Assembly (NCBI RefSeq): GCF_004298145.1
Contig: NZ_SCRH01000005.1
Location: forward strand, 122,235 to 186,234
DNA length: 64,000 nucleotides
DNA from: Mycobacterium sp.
GTDB taxonomy: Bacteria; Actinomycetota; Actinomycetes; Mycobacteriales; Mycobacteriaceae
Reading direction: 5' to 3'
Part shown: positions 9,204 to 17,402 of the stretch, in pieces
How the letters are laid out: each line of letters begins with the position of its first letter
Position numbering within the stretch: position 1 is the first letter of the stretch
Translations under genes and position numbers: made by a program
The notes under the pieces: generated by a model
The model's database searches: none
Seen by the model: only the letters and a program-made list of their open reading frames with translations
What the model was told of the DNA's origin: nothing

Positions 9204-9217
9204 CAAACCATAGTTTG
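9204..9217. promoter_or_regulatory. 14-bp palindromic operator (site 2)
   Basis: CAAACCATAGTTTG is the exact reverse complement of site 1 at 5407-5420. On the minus strand it presents the same TATGGT word that is the -10 of the thiolase promoter, so it probably covers the esterase/BVMO promoter. It lies in the 249-bp gap between two divergent operons and could also influence the plus-strand promoter about 80 bases away. Confidence 0.7.
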
Positions 9218-9290
9218 TTCACGCGCGGCAAGGGCGACACCACGCTTTACCAGCCGTGCGTTTGCTTAAGTAAGACATCTCTGTAGTTAG

Positions 9291-9320
9291 TTGACTCTAT
9301 GTTTGATTAAAAGCTACCGT
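9291..9320 (+). promoter_or_regulatory. Candidate promoter of the DUF35-thiolase-P450 operon
   Basis: TTGACT at 9291-9296 and TACCGT at 9315-9320, 18 bases apart, fit a mycobacterial housekeeping promoter (TANNNT -10). The spacer contains CTATGTTTG, a one-base-shortened half of the island operator (CTATGGTTTG), which may be a weaker third site. The first start codon is about 50 bases downstream. Confidence 0.5.
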
Positions 9321-9371
9321 GCCCGCAGACGCTCACCCTGAGCGGCCCAGTCAAGGGAGGACAGCGCATCC

Positions 9372-9779
9372 ATGCCTGCTTCACCCACCCGCAAGAGCGC
9401 CGCCCCGGCACCGGACCCGCGGCCGGTCGTGCTGGTCCGCGGTGATTTCGCCGTCGTGGCGGGCAGCCGCTGCGTCGCGTGCGGATATCCCGGAATCGAG
9501 CCGGTCGAGGCCTGCCCGGTTTGCCGTGCGCAGGTGAGCCGGGCCGAGTTCGGACCCGCAGGCACCGTGTTCGCCGCAACCATCCTGCGTATCGCTCTGC
9601 CCGAACGTCCGCCGCCTTACGGCCTCGCCTATGTGGATCTCGACGGCGGTCCCCGAATCTTGGCCCATGGCTATGCCGACCGCGACACGTGCAGACCGTT
9701 GGCGCCCGGGGACCGAGTCCGGCTAACCGGGCGGACCGCTCTTGGCGACCCATTTGTCGAGCTCGAGGCGCCGCTATGA
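9372..9779 (+). CDS. DUF35 OB-fold protein with zinc ribbon
   Basis: 135-aa partner protein of a thiolase. Residues 34-52 carry a rubredoxin-like zinc ribbon with two CxxC pairs (CVACG, CPVCR), followed by a DUF35 OB fold (about 60-130). In archaea and actinobacteria such proteins bind SCP2/Ltp-type thiolases or aldolases and are thought to channel CoA thioesters between active sites. The stop overlaps the next ATG as ATGA, strong evidence for co-translation with the thiolase. The ATG at 9372 has GGGAGG about 11 bases upstream. The role is inferred from family and pairing. Confidence 0.85.
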   Translation: MPASPTRKSAAPAPDPRPVVLVRGDFAVVAGSRCVACGYPGIEPVEACPVCRAQVSRAEFGPAGTVFAATILRIALPERPPPYGLAYVDLDGGPRILAHGYADRDTCRPLAPGDRVRLTGRTALGDPFVELEAPL

Positions 9780-10906
9780 GAGTGGCGGTATGGGGCGTTG
9801 GCACCACATCATTCGGTAAGCAGCCGGGCCGGTCAACGCCCTCACTGGTACGCGAGGCGGTGCGCGAGGCCTTCGCCGATGCCGGCGTCACCGGAGTGGA
9901 CGCGGTCTACGCCGGCACCGTATTCGGGGCACCCGGGTCGACACAGCGCGCACTGCACACCATGGGCATCATCGACCTTCCGATCGTCACCGTTGAGAAC
10001 GCCTGCGCCAGCGGCACGACAGCGTTCCACGAGGCGGCTCAGGCCGTTTCGACCGGGCGCTACAAGCGGGTACTAGCGCTTGGCTTTGAGACCATGACGA
10101 CCCAGTTCGCGACGGCGATCGTTCCGGAGTACACCGACCGCGAAGGCCGGACCGGCCTGGCGATGCCGGGGATCTACGCGATGGCCGCCAGCCGCTACGT
10201 CGCGGAGTTCGGCGTCACCCCGGACCAACTCGCGGCCGTCGCGGTCAAGAACCGCCGCCACGGCACCGCAAACCCCAGGGCACAGCACAGCAATGTGGTC
10301 ACCACCCAGGACGTCCTGGCCTCGCGCATGATCGCCGACCCGTTGACCCTGATGCAGTGCTGCTCGATCTCCGACGCCGCGGCTGCGGCGGTTATCGGAC
10401 CCCCCAGGCACAACCGGGAGGTGCTGCTGCGCGGAAGCGCGTCGTGTTCCGGCGGACTCTGGGACCACCGCTCCACCCGCGTGTGGGGATGGAACCTGAT
10501 CAACCGGACCGCCGAGCTGGCCTACCAGGCCGCCGGGATCGCGCCTGAGGACGCGGACCTGTTCGAAGTGCATGACGCGTTCACCATCGGAGAGATCGTC
10601 ACGGTAGAAGCCCTGGGTCTCGCGAAGCTCGGTGACGGGGCCCGGTTGGCCGTCGACGGCACCAGCGCCCTCGGCGGTCGCTACCCGGTGAACCCCTCTG
10701 GCGGCTTGCTGGCCAGAGGCCACCCGCTCGGCGCCACCGGGCTTGCTCAGGTTGCGGAGGCGGTCTGGCAGTTGCGCGGCCGGGCTGGGGGCCGCCAGGT
10801 CGACGGGGCCCGGCTCGCTGTCGTCGAAACTTTGGGCGGCGGCGCCGCCGGCATAGACGGCAACGGGTGCGTCGTTGCGATTTTGGAAGGGGCTCGACCG
10901 ACGTGA
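9776..10906 (+). CDS. SCP-x/Ltp-type thiolase
   Basis: 376-aa thiolase of the sterol-carrier-protein type. The nucleophile is Cys77 in NACASGT. An HDAF motif replaces the NEAF of classical thiolases, and His316 lies in ARGHPLGATG. The terminal CxG cysteine is absent (GGGAAG), all typical of the SCP2-thiolase/Ltp branch, which includes both thiolases and retro-aldolases of steroid side-chain breakdown. It overlaps the DUF35 stop by ATGA and the P450 start by GTGA, so the three genes form one tightly coupled operon. The products probably form a heteromeric complex with DUF35. The reaction could be thiolytic or aldolytic; sequence alone does not decide. Confidence 0.88.
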   Translation: MRVAVWGVGTTSFGKQPGRSTPSLVREAVREAFADAGVTGVDAVYAGTVFGAPGSTQRALHTMGIIDLPIVTVENACASGTTAFHEAAQAVSTGRYKRVLALGFETMTTQFATAIVPEYTDREGRTGLAMPGIYAMAASRYVAEFGVTPDQLAAVAVKNRRHGTANPRAQHSNVVTTQDVLASRMIADPLTLMQCCSISDAAAAAVIGPPRHNREVLLRGSASCSGGLWDHRSTRVWGWNLINRTAELAYQAAGIAPEDADLFEVHDAFTIGEIVTVEALGLAKLGDGARLAVDGTSALGGRYPVNPSGGLLARGHPLGATGLAQVAEAVWQLRGRAGGRQVDGARLAVVETLGGGAAGIDGNGCVVAILEGARPT

Positions 10907-12129
10907 TCACCAGGGTGGATGACAACCTGCTCGCCCCAGCGAACGTGGCCGATCCGTACCCGGTGCTCGCACAACTCCTGGCAGAGGGTCCCGTTCGATG
11001 GAGCAACGCTCACGATGCCTGGATGGTGCTCGGCCACGCGAGCCTGATTCAGGCGCTGCGAGACGAGCGCCTGTCGTCCGACCGGGTCATGCCTGTGTTC
11101 GAGACCCAGCTGTCACCCGAGGCCAGGCAGCAGCGGGCCCCCACTTTTGAGGTCCTCCGGCATTGGATGGTGTTCAACGACCCGCCGAACCACACACGAC
11201 TGCGCGCGCTGGTCAGCCGGGCCTTCAACCCAGGCTCAATCGAGCGCTTGAAGCCGAGGATCGAGCAGATAGTCGCCGACACCCTCGACGACCTGCAGGG
11301 CCGGGACACCGTCGACCTCATCCGCGACTTCGCTTTTCCCATCCCGGCCATCGTGATCGCCGAGTTGCTCGGCGTCCCCACCGCGGATCGCGACCTGTTC
11401 AAGAAATGGTCCGACTGCATCATGATATTGGTGTTCGGCGGATCCACTACCGTCGACCGACGTGAACGCGGCCAAGATGGCCTGCTCGAACTGGGTGCTT
11501 ACCTGCGGTCACGTATCGCGGACGCCCGCTCCGGCTGCGCGGACAATCTGCTGGGCAGGCTGGCGACCGCCCAGCACGGTGACGACACCCTGACCGAGGA
11601 CGAAATCGTCGCCACCTGCACACTGCTCCTGTTCGCCGGACACGAGACGACAACCAACCTGATCGGAAACGGCACCCGCGCCTTGCTGGAGCATCCCGCC
11701 GAGCTGGTCCGTTTCCGAACCGACCCGGGCATCGCCCGGAGCGCCATCGAGGAGATCCTGCGCTTCGACGGCCCCTCGAAGGTGCAGGTCCGCCGAGTCG
11801 CGCAACCCGTGAGCTTGGGCGGATGCCAGATGCAAGAAGGCCAGCAGGTCCTGCTGCTTCAAGCCGCCGCCAACCGAGATCCCGACCAGTTCGACAACCC
11901 CACCGTGTTCGATCTCACGCGTTACCCGAACCGCCATGTCGGCTTTGGCTTCGGCCCGCACCACTGCCTGGGCGCATCGCTCGCCCGGGTCGAAGGCATG
12001 ATCGCGCTCCGAAGGCTCTTCGAGCGATTCCCGGCGCTGGCGCCCGCGAGCCCCGATCCCACGTGGCATCCTGTGCTCATCAGCCGAGGCATGTCCTCCT
12101 ACCGGGTCAGCCTCGGCTCCCCCAGATAA
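10903..12129 (+). CDS. Cytochrome P450
   Basis: Heme monooxygenase of 408 aa. The I-helix oxygen-binding motif AGHETT is at 245-250, ExxR (EILR) at 284-287, and the heme loop FGFGPHHCLG has the thiolate Cys355. The class I bacterial type needs a ferredoxin and reductase, neither of which is encoded nearby. The GTG at 10903 overlaps the thiolase TGA (GTGA). In the island it would supply the first hydroxylation or a late tailoring step. The P450 family cannot be named from sequence inspection; the pairing with an Ltp-type thiolase recalls steroid or terpenoid catabolism. Confidence 0.92.
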   Translation: MITRVDDNLLAPANVADPYPVLAQLLAEGPVRWSNAHDAWMVLGHASLIQALRDERLSSDRVMPVFETQLSPEARQQRAPTFEVLRHWMVFNDPPNHTRLRALVSRAFNPGSIERLKPRIEQIVADTLDDLQGRDTVDLIRDFAFPIPAIVIAELLGVPTADRDLFKKWSDCIMILVFGGSTTVDRRERGQDGLLELGAYLRSRIADARSGCADNLLGRLATAQHGDDTLTEDEIVATCTLLLFAGHETTTNLIGNGTRALLEHPAELVRFRTDPGIARSAIEEILRFDGPSKVQVRRVAQPVSLGGCQMQEGQQVLLLQAAANRDPDQFDNPTVFDLTRYPNRHVGFGFGPHHCLGASLARVEGMIALRRLFERFPALAPASPDPTWHPVLISRGMSSYRVSLGSPR

Positions 12130-12216
12130 GCACTGACGGAGATGCGCAAAACACAGGTGTGAGGACGGGATTGATGCCTGCTGTGAGGATTCGTCAGCGG
12201 CCCCTGTATGGGGCAG

Positions 12217-12360
12217 TCACGCGTCGACCACTGCCGCCCACTCCGCCGGCTTCCTCTGCAGAAAGGCGGCGGGGATGATCGTACCCAGGACCAGTGCGCC
12301 GGCCACCAGTAACGATCATGTAGGTATGCGAAAAGTGTTGCGCCACAGTTCCTGCGAAGG
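12217..12360 (-). pseudogene. MFS transporter C-terminal fragment (DHA2-like), frameshifted
   Basis: Reading the minus strand, one frame gives FAGTVAQHFSHTYMIVTG. After a one-base shift the next frame gives LVAGALVLGTIIPAAFLQ, then RKPAEWAAVVDA and a stop at 12217-12219. This is the last transmembrane helix and tail of an EmrB/QacA-type drug exporter. No upstream part of such a gene survives; the sequence instead joins an IS630-family remnant. It is a relic, evidence of gene loss at the right border of the island. Bases 12130-12216 show nothing recognisable. Confidence 0.6.
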
Positions 12361-12716
12361 CTAGGACGGATTTCTGCCGCATGTTCCCGCGATCCGGAGC
12401 GGCTTGGCGTCCGGCGGTCCGTCTGTGAATTGATGCCGGTTGAGGCTGGCGCGTCCGTACGCGACCTTGGCAGTGATCTGTTCGGCGGCGGCTTTCCAGA
12501 TGAAGGGTCTGGGGTCGCGCTTCCAGTGCGCCGCCCAGCTTGTGATCGCTTCGGACAGATTGGCAACGCTGGATGAATATCCCGCAGCGCAGCCGTTTGT
12601 CAGTCAGTTCTCTGAACCACCGCCCGACGACGTTGAGCCATGGACTGACGTGGGTTTGAAGTGCAGTACCAGCGTTGACGATCCTTGTGCGCCAACCATT
12701 TCTGGATCTCAGGGTT
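12361..12716 (-). pseudogene. Decayed IS630-family transposase
   Basis: The minus strand encodes, in three frames, successive pieces of an IS630/DDE_3 transposase: PEIQKWLAHKDRQRW, then PWLNVVGRWFRELTDKRLRC, then LSEAITSWAAHWKRDPRPF and IWKAAAEQITAKVAYGRASL. These match the order of the family's C-terminal half (SWLN...ERWF..LT.K..RRG, then I..W..HW..DPKPF.W). At least two frameshifts separate them and the N-terminal half is missing. The element marks the right edge of the accessory island, immediately before the conserved Rv0463-like gene. No intact inverted repeats were found. Confidence 0.72.
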
Positions 12717-12718
12717 AG

Positions 12719-13000
12719 CTATAGGTAGGCGTCGGCGAGGACGGCCAACGTCAGGACCACGGGAAGCACCGGCAGGCCGAAGGCGAACGCGGCCCAGGCC
12801 CGCTTACGGCGCCGTCGGTGCCACACGCCCCACATTGCTGCGCAGATCCCCAGCACCGCCGATCCCAGTAACACCAGCGGCCCCCACTGGCCCACCGTCG
12901 CGTTGTCCCCGCTCGAAATGGCCAGCAACCACACGACATAACCGGTCGCCAGGCCACCGAGGGCACCCGCGAGGGTCTGAGGGGTGAGGTGGCGAATCAT
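12719..13000 (-). CDS. Small membrane protein (Rv0463-like)
   Basis: 93-aa protein with three to four hydrophobic segments and a short basic cytoplasmic loop (HRRRRKRAW). The start is the ATG at 13000 (MIRHLTPQTLAGALGG). A longer frame runs back into lpdC antisense and is not credible. It lies 8 bases downstream of the lpdC stop and is likely co-transcribed, as in M. tuberculosis. No domain is recognised. Confidence 0.75.
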   Translation of the reverse strand: MIRHLTPQTLAGALGGLATGYVVWLLAISSGDNATVGQWGPLVLLGSAVLGICAAMWGVWHRRRRKRAWAAFAFGLPVLPVVLTLAVLADAYL

Positions 13001-13008
13001 CTTCCGGC

Positions 13009-14406
13009 TCAGAAATTGATCATGTGTCCGGTCAGGCCGTGGAAGCATTCCTGTAACGCCTCGGACATGGTCGGGTGGGTGTGCACGTTGCGGGCCAGCT
13101 CGGTGGCGGTCAGGTCCCACTTCTGCGCCAGGGTCAGCTCGGGCAGCAGCTCGGACACGTCGTGGCCGATCAGGTGCCCGCCCAGCAGTTCGAGGTGTTT
13201 CGCGTCGGCGATCAGCTTGACGAAGCCGCTGGGGTCACCCAGGCCGTGCGCCTTGCCGTTGGCGGTGAACGGGAACTTGGCCACCACGACGTCGTGGCCT
13301 TCGTCGCGCGCCTGCTGCTCGGTCAGCCCGAAGCTGGCGACCTGGGGCTGGCAGAACGTCGCCCGTGGCAGCATCCGATAGTCACCGAGGGCCAAAGTCT
13401 CCGCGCCGGCGATGGTTTCGGCCGCCACCACGCCCATGGCCTCGGCGACGTGGGCGAGCATCAGCTTCCCGGTGACGTCACCGATGGCGTAGATGTGCTG
13501 AACGCTGGTGATCATGTAGTCGTTGATCCCGATGGCCTTGCGGTCGGTCAGCGCGACCCCGGTCTTCTCCAGTCCAAAGCCCTCGACGTTGGGCGCAAAA
13601 CCGATGGCCTGCAACACCTTCGCGGCCTTGAGCTCTTGCGTGTCGCCGTCCTTGCCGACGACCACCGTCACTTGCGAACCGTTGTCGGAGATGGACTCCA
13701 CCTTCGTTCCGGTGAGGATCTTGATACCCAGCTTCTTGAACTGCTTCTCGATCTCCTTGGAGACGTCGGCGTCCTCGTTGGGCAGCGCGCGCGGCAAGAA
13801 CTCCACGATGGTCACGTCGACGCCGTAGTTCTTCAGGACGTAGCCGAACTCCATGCCGATCGCGCCGGCGCCGGCGATGACGATCGAGTCGGGTAGTTCC
13901 CGGGACAGGATCTGCTCCTCGTAGGTGACCACGTTGGCCGACAGGGACGTGCCGGGGACCAGGCGGGTGCTGCTGCCGGTGGCGATGATGGCGTTGTCGA
14001 AGGTGACGGTTTCGGTGCCGCCCTCGTTGAGCTCGACCGAGATGGTGTTGGCGTCGGTGAACCGGCCGTAGCCGTGGATTTCGGTGATCTTGTTCTTCTT
14101 CATCAGGAAGTGCACGCCGGCGACGCGGCCCTCGGCCACCTTGCGGCTGCGGTCGAAGGCGATCCCGTAGTCGAAGGTCGCCTCGCCGCTGATGCCAAAG
14201 GTCTTGGCCTCTTTGGTGAAGATATGCGCGAGTTCGGCATTGCGCAGCAGCGCCTTGGACGGAATGCAGCCGACGTTGAGGCAGACTCCGCCCCAGTACT
14301 TCGGCTCGATGACCGCGGTATTGAGGCCCAGTTGCGCGGCGCGAATGGCTGCGACATATCCGCCGGGACCGGCTCCGAGGACGACGACGTCATAGTGAGA
14401 AGTCAC
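13009..14406 (-). CDS. lpdC: Dihydrolipoamide dehydrogenase
   Basis: FAD/NAD-dependent E3 subunit regenerating lipoyl groups in pyruvate dehydrogenase, branched-chain ketoacid dehydrogenase and the mycobacterial peroxynitrite reductase/peroxidase complex. Of 465 aa: FAD motif GAGPGG at 11-16, redox disulfide Cys42-Cys47 in [12 protein letters not shown], an NAD motif GAGAIG, and the active-site HTHPTMSE near 444-451 supplied to the partner subunit. The ATG at 14406 is the only sensible start. Length and order match Rv0462. Confidence 0.97.
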   Translation of the reverse strand: MTSHYDVVVLGAGPGGYVAAIRAAQLGLNTAVIEPKYWGGVCLNVGCIPSKALLRNAELAHIFTKEAKTFGISGEATFDYGIAFDRSRKVAEGRVAGVHFLMKKNKITEIHGYGRFTDANTISVELNEGGTETVTFDNAIIATGSSTRLVPGTSLSANVVTYEEQILSRELPDSIVIAGAGAIGMEFGYVLKNYGVDVTIVEFLPRALPNEDADVSKEIEKQFKKLGIKILTGTKVESISDNGSQVTVVVGKDGDTQELKAAKVLQAIGFAPNVEGFGLEKTGVALTDRKAIGINDYMITSVQHIYAIGDVTGKLMLAHVAEAMGVVAAETIAGAETLALGDYRMLPRATFCQPQVASFGLTEQQARDEGHDVVVAKFPFTANGKAHGLGDPSGFVKLIADAKHLELLGGHLIGHDVSELLPELTLAQKWDLTATELARNVHTHPTMSEALQECFHGLTGHMINF

Positions 14407-14456
14407 GAGCCCACCCTAGTGGGCGCCGGCTCGCAGGTGGCCGCCCGGGCGAGGCG

Positions 14457-15035
14457 TCAATACGGAATGACGCCGATGAGACAGTGGCCCACCCGCTCGC
14501 AGTAGTAATAGCCGTACAGGGGTGCCGCTCCGGCCACCGCGGCGAACGGCCCGGACAGCACCGCCACCGACAGCGCGGAGAGCAGCGGCCTGCCGTGGGC
14601 CATCGCGAGCAGCACGCCGCCGACGGTGCACATCACCACGTAGACCAGCACCGCGAACAGCGCCGGGGTCTTGTCGATCGAGTCGTACCACCACGAGAAC
14701 AGGCCCAGCCCGACCACGGCCGCCGCGGCCCACCCACCGAGGAGCACCAGGGCCAACTTCCACCACTTGACGTAGAGGTAGCGACCGGGGACGGTGACCG
14801 ACTGCACCGGGCCGGCGTGCCCGGCTGGCTCCTGGCCCTCCTCCTGGCCGGGCTCGGCCGGCTCGGGCTCGGTTGCCGCGGGCCGCTTGCCGGTGTCCCC
14901 GTCCGCGTCAGAGTCGAAATCGGGAACCCACGACTGGGTGCCGGTGTCCTCGGCATCGTGGGAGTCGGAGTCGGAGAAATCCGGTACGAACGCCTGGGTT
15001 CCGGAGCTCGAGGCGTCGTCCTTGTCGTCACGCAC
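14457..15035 (-). CDS. Membrane protein with acidic N-terminal region (Rv0461-like)
   Basis: 192-aa protein. Residues 1-75 are hydrophilic and strongly acidic, containing a repeated phrase (GTQAFVPDF at 13-21 and GTQSWVPDF at 32-40). About four transmembrane helices follow from 92 on. The short TQ-W/F-VPDF repeats could be protein-binding or FHA-readable phosphosites, but that is speculation. The start overlaps the preceding small gene by 8 bases, so the two are coupled. Function unknown. Confidence 0.75.
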   Translation of the reverse strand: MRDDKDDASSSGTQAFVPDFSDSDSHDAEDTGTQSWVPDFDSDADGDTGKRPAATEPEPAEPGQEEGQEPAGHAGPVQSVTVPGRYLYVKWWKLALVLLGGWAAAAVVGLGLFSWWYDSIDKTPALFAVLVYVVMCTVGGVLLAMAHGRPLLSALSVAVLSGPFAAVAGAAPLYGYYYCERVGHCLIGVIPY

Positions 15036-15306
15036 CGGCGGTCACCCGCAACGCGACGAGCACACCGAACCAGCCCGGCGCCAGCGCCAGGATGAACGCC
15101 CCCAGCGCGGTGACCCAGCGGCGCCCGGAGAACAGGATCATCGTCAGCCCGATGACGCTGGGGATGCCCACCACCGACGCAATCGCGACGTCCGGGCGGA
15201 CGCTGGCGTGGATCGCCACGGTGTACGCCACGCACGCCAGTGCCCCGACCGCGCTTCCGATCAGCATGGCGCCGGCCAGTAACCAGGGACGGGGCAGGGG
15301 AATCAC
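15028..15306 (-). CDS. Small hydrophobic membrane protein (Rv0460-like)
   Basis: 92 aa from the GTG at 15306; a 79-aa version starting at the ATG at 15267 matches the annotated size of Rv0460 as I recall it. Three transmembrane segments fill most of the protein (LLAGAMLIGSAVGALACVAY, then two more). No soluble domain. It overlaps the downstream acidic membrane protein by 8 bases. The frame continues upstream through the DUF779 gene end but without support. Confidence 0.65.
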   Translation of the reverse strand: MIPLPRPWLLAGAMLIGSAVGALACVAYTVAIHASVRPDVAIASVVGIPSVIGLTMILFSGRRWVTALGAFILALAPGWFGVLVALRVTAGA

Positions 15307-15325
15307 TTTCTCGACTGTACTGCGG

Positions 15326-15823
15326 TTACCGGTGTGGACGGCAGGTCGCGACGCCCGCGTCGGCCACCACCGGACCTCGCGTCGCGGGGCGTTCACCACG
15401 CTCGTAATCGGCGCCGGTGATCACCCGCGCGGCGACCAGGGACGCCTGTTCCGCTGGGGCGAAGACGCGGCCGCGGGACAGGAACCGCACACCGTCGGGT
15501 GCTTCCAGGCTGAACCCGCCTCCGCGACCGGGCACCACGTCGATCACCAACTGGGTGTGCTTGTCGCGATAGTGGGCCGCGTATTGCGGGCCCGAAATCC
15601 ACACCGGCACCCCGTCGGGCCCGACGTCGAGCACCCCCAGCAGGACGTCGCGATCGCCGACGAGGAAGTCGCCGAGCGGGTAGCACATCGGCGACGACCC
15701 GTCGCAGCAGCCGCCGGACTGGTGGAACATCACCGGTCCGTGAGTCGCCTGCAGCCGCGTCAGCACCTCGGCGGCCGGGGCGGTGATGGCTAGTCCTGGT
15801 GGGGGCCCGGCCGGCGACCCCAT
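15326..15823 (-). CDS. DUF779 family protein (Rv0459-like)
   Basis: 165-aa protein with the DUF779 hallmark FHQSGGCCDGSSPMCYP (about 34-50), whose clustered cysteines look metal- or redox-active. The family is repeatedly encoded next to acetaldehyde/aldehyde dehydrogenases. Here its ATG at 15823 overlaps the dehydrogenase stop by one base (TGATG), indicating coupled translation. The role is probably accessory to the dehydrogenase; the biochemical function is not established. Confidence 0.88.
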   Translation of the reverse strand: MGSPAGPPPGLAITAPAAEVLTRLQATHGPVMFHQSGGCCDGSSPMCYPLGDFLVGDRDVLLGVLDVGPDGVPVWISGPQYAAHYRDKHTQLVIDVVPGRGGGFSLEAPDGVRFLSRGRVFAPAEQASLVAARVITGADYERGERPATRGPVVADAGVATCRPHR

Positions 15824-17346
15824 CAGAAGAACCCTTGCGCCTTCTCGGAATAGGACACCAGCATGTTCTTGGTCTGCTGATAGTGGTCCAGCATCATCTT
15901 GTGGTTCTCCCGGCCGATGCCGGACTGCTTGTAGCCGCCGAACGCCGCGTGGGCGGGATAGACGTGATAGCAGTTCACCCACACCCGGCCGGCCTGGATG
16001 TCGCGCCCGGCCCGGTAGGCGGTGTTGCCGTCGCGGCTCCACACCCCCGCGCCCAGGCCGTAGAGGGTGTCGTTGGCGATCGATATGGCGTCGTCGTAAT
16101 CGGAGAACGACGTCACCGCCACCACCGGCCCGAAGATCTCCTCCTGGAAGACCCGCATCTTGTTGTCGCCGCCCAAGATGGTGGGCTGCATGTAGAAGCC
16201 GCCGGACAGGTCGCCGCCGAGCTCGGCGCGTTCGCCGCCGGTGATCACCTTGGCGCCCTCGTCCTTGCCGATTTCGATGTAGGACAACACTTTTTCGAGC
16301 TGGTCGTTGGACGCCTGCGAACCCAGCATGGTCTCGGAGTCCAGCGGATCGCCCTGGCGGACCGCCTTGGTGCGGATGGCGGCCAGCTCCAGGAACTCGT
16401 CGTAGATGTCGGCCTGGACCAGGCTGCGCGACGGGCAGGTGCACACCTCGCCCTGGTTGAGGGCGAACATCGTGAAGCCCTCCAGCGCCTTGTCCTGATA
16501 GTCATCGGCCTTGGCCATCACGTCGGAGAAGAAGACGTTGGGGTTCTTGCCCCCGAGTTCCAGGGTGACCGGGATCAGGTTCTGCGACGCGTACTGCATG
16601 ATCAGTCGCCCGGTGGTGGTCTCCCCGGTGAACGCGATCTTGGCGATCCGGTCGCTCGACGCCAGCGGCTTACCGGCCTCGGCACCGAATCCGTTGACGA
16701 CGTTGAGCACCCCGGGCGGCAACAGATCACCGATCAGCGACATCAGGTAGAGCACCGAAACCGGTGTCTGCTCAGCGGGTTTGAGCACCACCGCGTTGCC
16801 GGCCGCCAGTGCGGGCGCCAGTTTCCAGGCGCCCATCAGGATGGGGAAGTTCCACGGGATGATCTGCCCGACCACGCCGAGCGGCTCGTGGAAGTGGTAG
16901 GCGACGGTGTCCTCGTCGATCTGGCTCAGCGAGCCCTCTTGGGCGCGCAGCGCCGCGGCGAAATACCGGAAATGGTCTGCCGCCAAGGGAATGTCGGCGG
17001 CCAGCGCCTCGCGGATCGGCTTGCCGTTGTCCCAGACCTCGGCCACCGCCAGCGCGGCGGTGTGCTCGTCGATGCGGTCGGCGATCTTGTGCAGGATCGC
17101 GGCCCGCTCGGCCGGCGCCGTCTTGCCCCACGCCGGAGCGGCCGCGTGGGCGGCGTCGAGCGCGTTGGCGACGTCGGCCTCATCCGAGCGGGCCACCTCG
17201 CAGAACGTCTGGCCGGTGACCGGTGTCGGGTTCTCGAAGTAGCGCCCCCGCGCCGGCGGAACCCACTGGCCCCCGATGAAGTTCTCGTAGCGGGACTCAT
17301 ATGACATCAACGCCCCGGCAGAACCCGGACGTGCGAAAACGGTCAT
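15823..17346 (-). CDS. NAD-dependent aldehyde dehydrogenase (Rv0458-like)
   Basis: 507-aa class of aldehyde dehydrogenase (ExaC/AldA-like) oxidising short-chain aldehydes to acids. Visible motifs: cofactor-binding IIPWNFP, catalytic Glu in [10 protein letters not shown], nucleophilic Cys in GEVCTCPSR, and [10 protein letters not shown] near the end. The ATG at 17346 ([11 protein letters not shown]) has GAGGAG with 8 bases of spacing and matches the M. tuberculosis start; a 12-residue extension upstream is unlikely. Coupled to DUF779 downstream. Divergent from the peptidase gene across about 56 bases. Confidence 0.95.
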   Translation of the reverse strand: MTVFARPGSAGALMSYESRYENFIGGQWVPPARGRYFENPTPVTGQTFCEVARSDEADVANALDAAHAAAPAWGKTAPAERAAILHKIADRIDEHTAALAVAEVWDNGKPIREALAADIPLAADHFRYFAAALRAQEGSLSQIDEDTVAYHFHEPLGVVGQIIPWNFPILMGAWKLAPALAAGNAVVLKPAEQTPVSVLYLMSLIGDLLPPGVLNVVNGFGAEAGKPLASSDRIAKIAFTGETTTGRLIMQYASQNLIPVTLELGGKNPNVFFSDVMAKADDYQDKALEGFTMFALNQGEVCTCPSRSLVQADIYDEFLELAAIRTKAVRQGDPLDSETMLGSQASNDQLEKVLSYIEIGKDEGAKVITGGERAELGGDLSGGFYMQPTILGGDNKMRVFQEEIFGPVVAVTSFSDYDDAISIANDTLYGLGAGVWSRDGNTAYRAGRDIQAGRVWVNCYHVYPAHAAFGGYKQSGIGRENHKMMLDHYQQTKNMLVSYSEKAQGFF

Positions 17347-17402
17347 CTGCTCGGCTCCTCGTTCGGCTGTGTAATACACCTCACACTACCGCCGGAGCCA
17401 CA

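Noticed and set aside
15799..17304. 501-codon open frame opposite the aldehyde dehydrogenase
   Set aside because: Antisense shadow with no domain; the dehydrogenase has all catalytic motifs.
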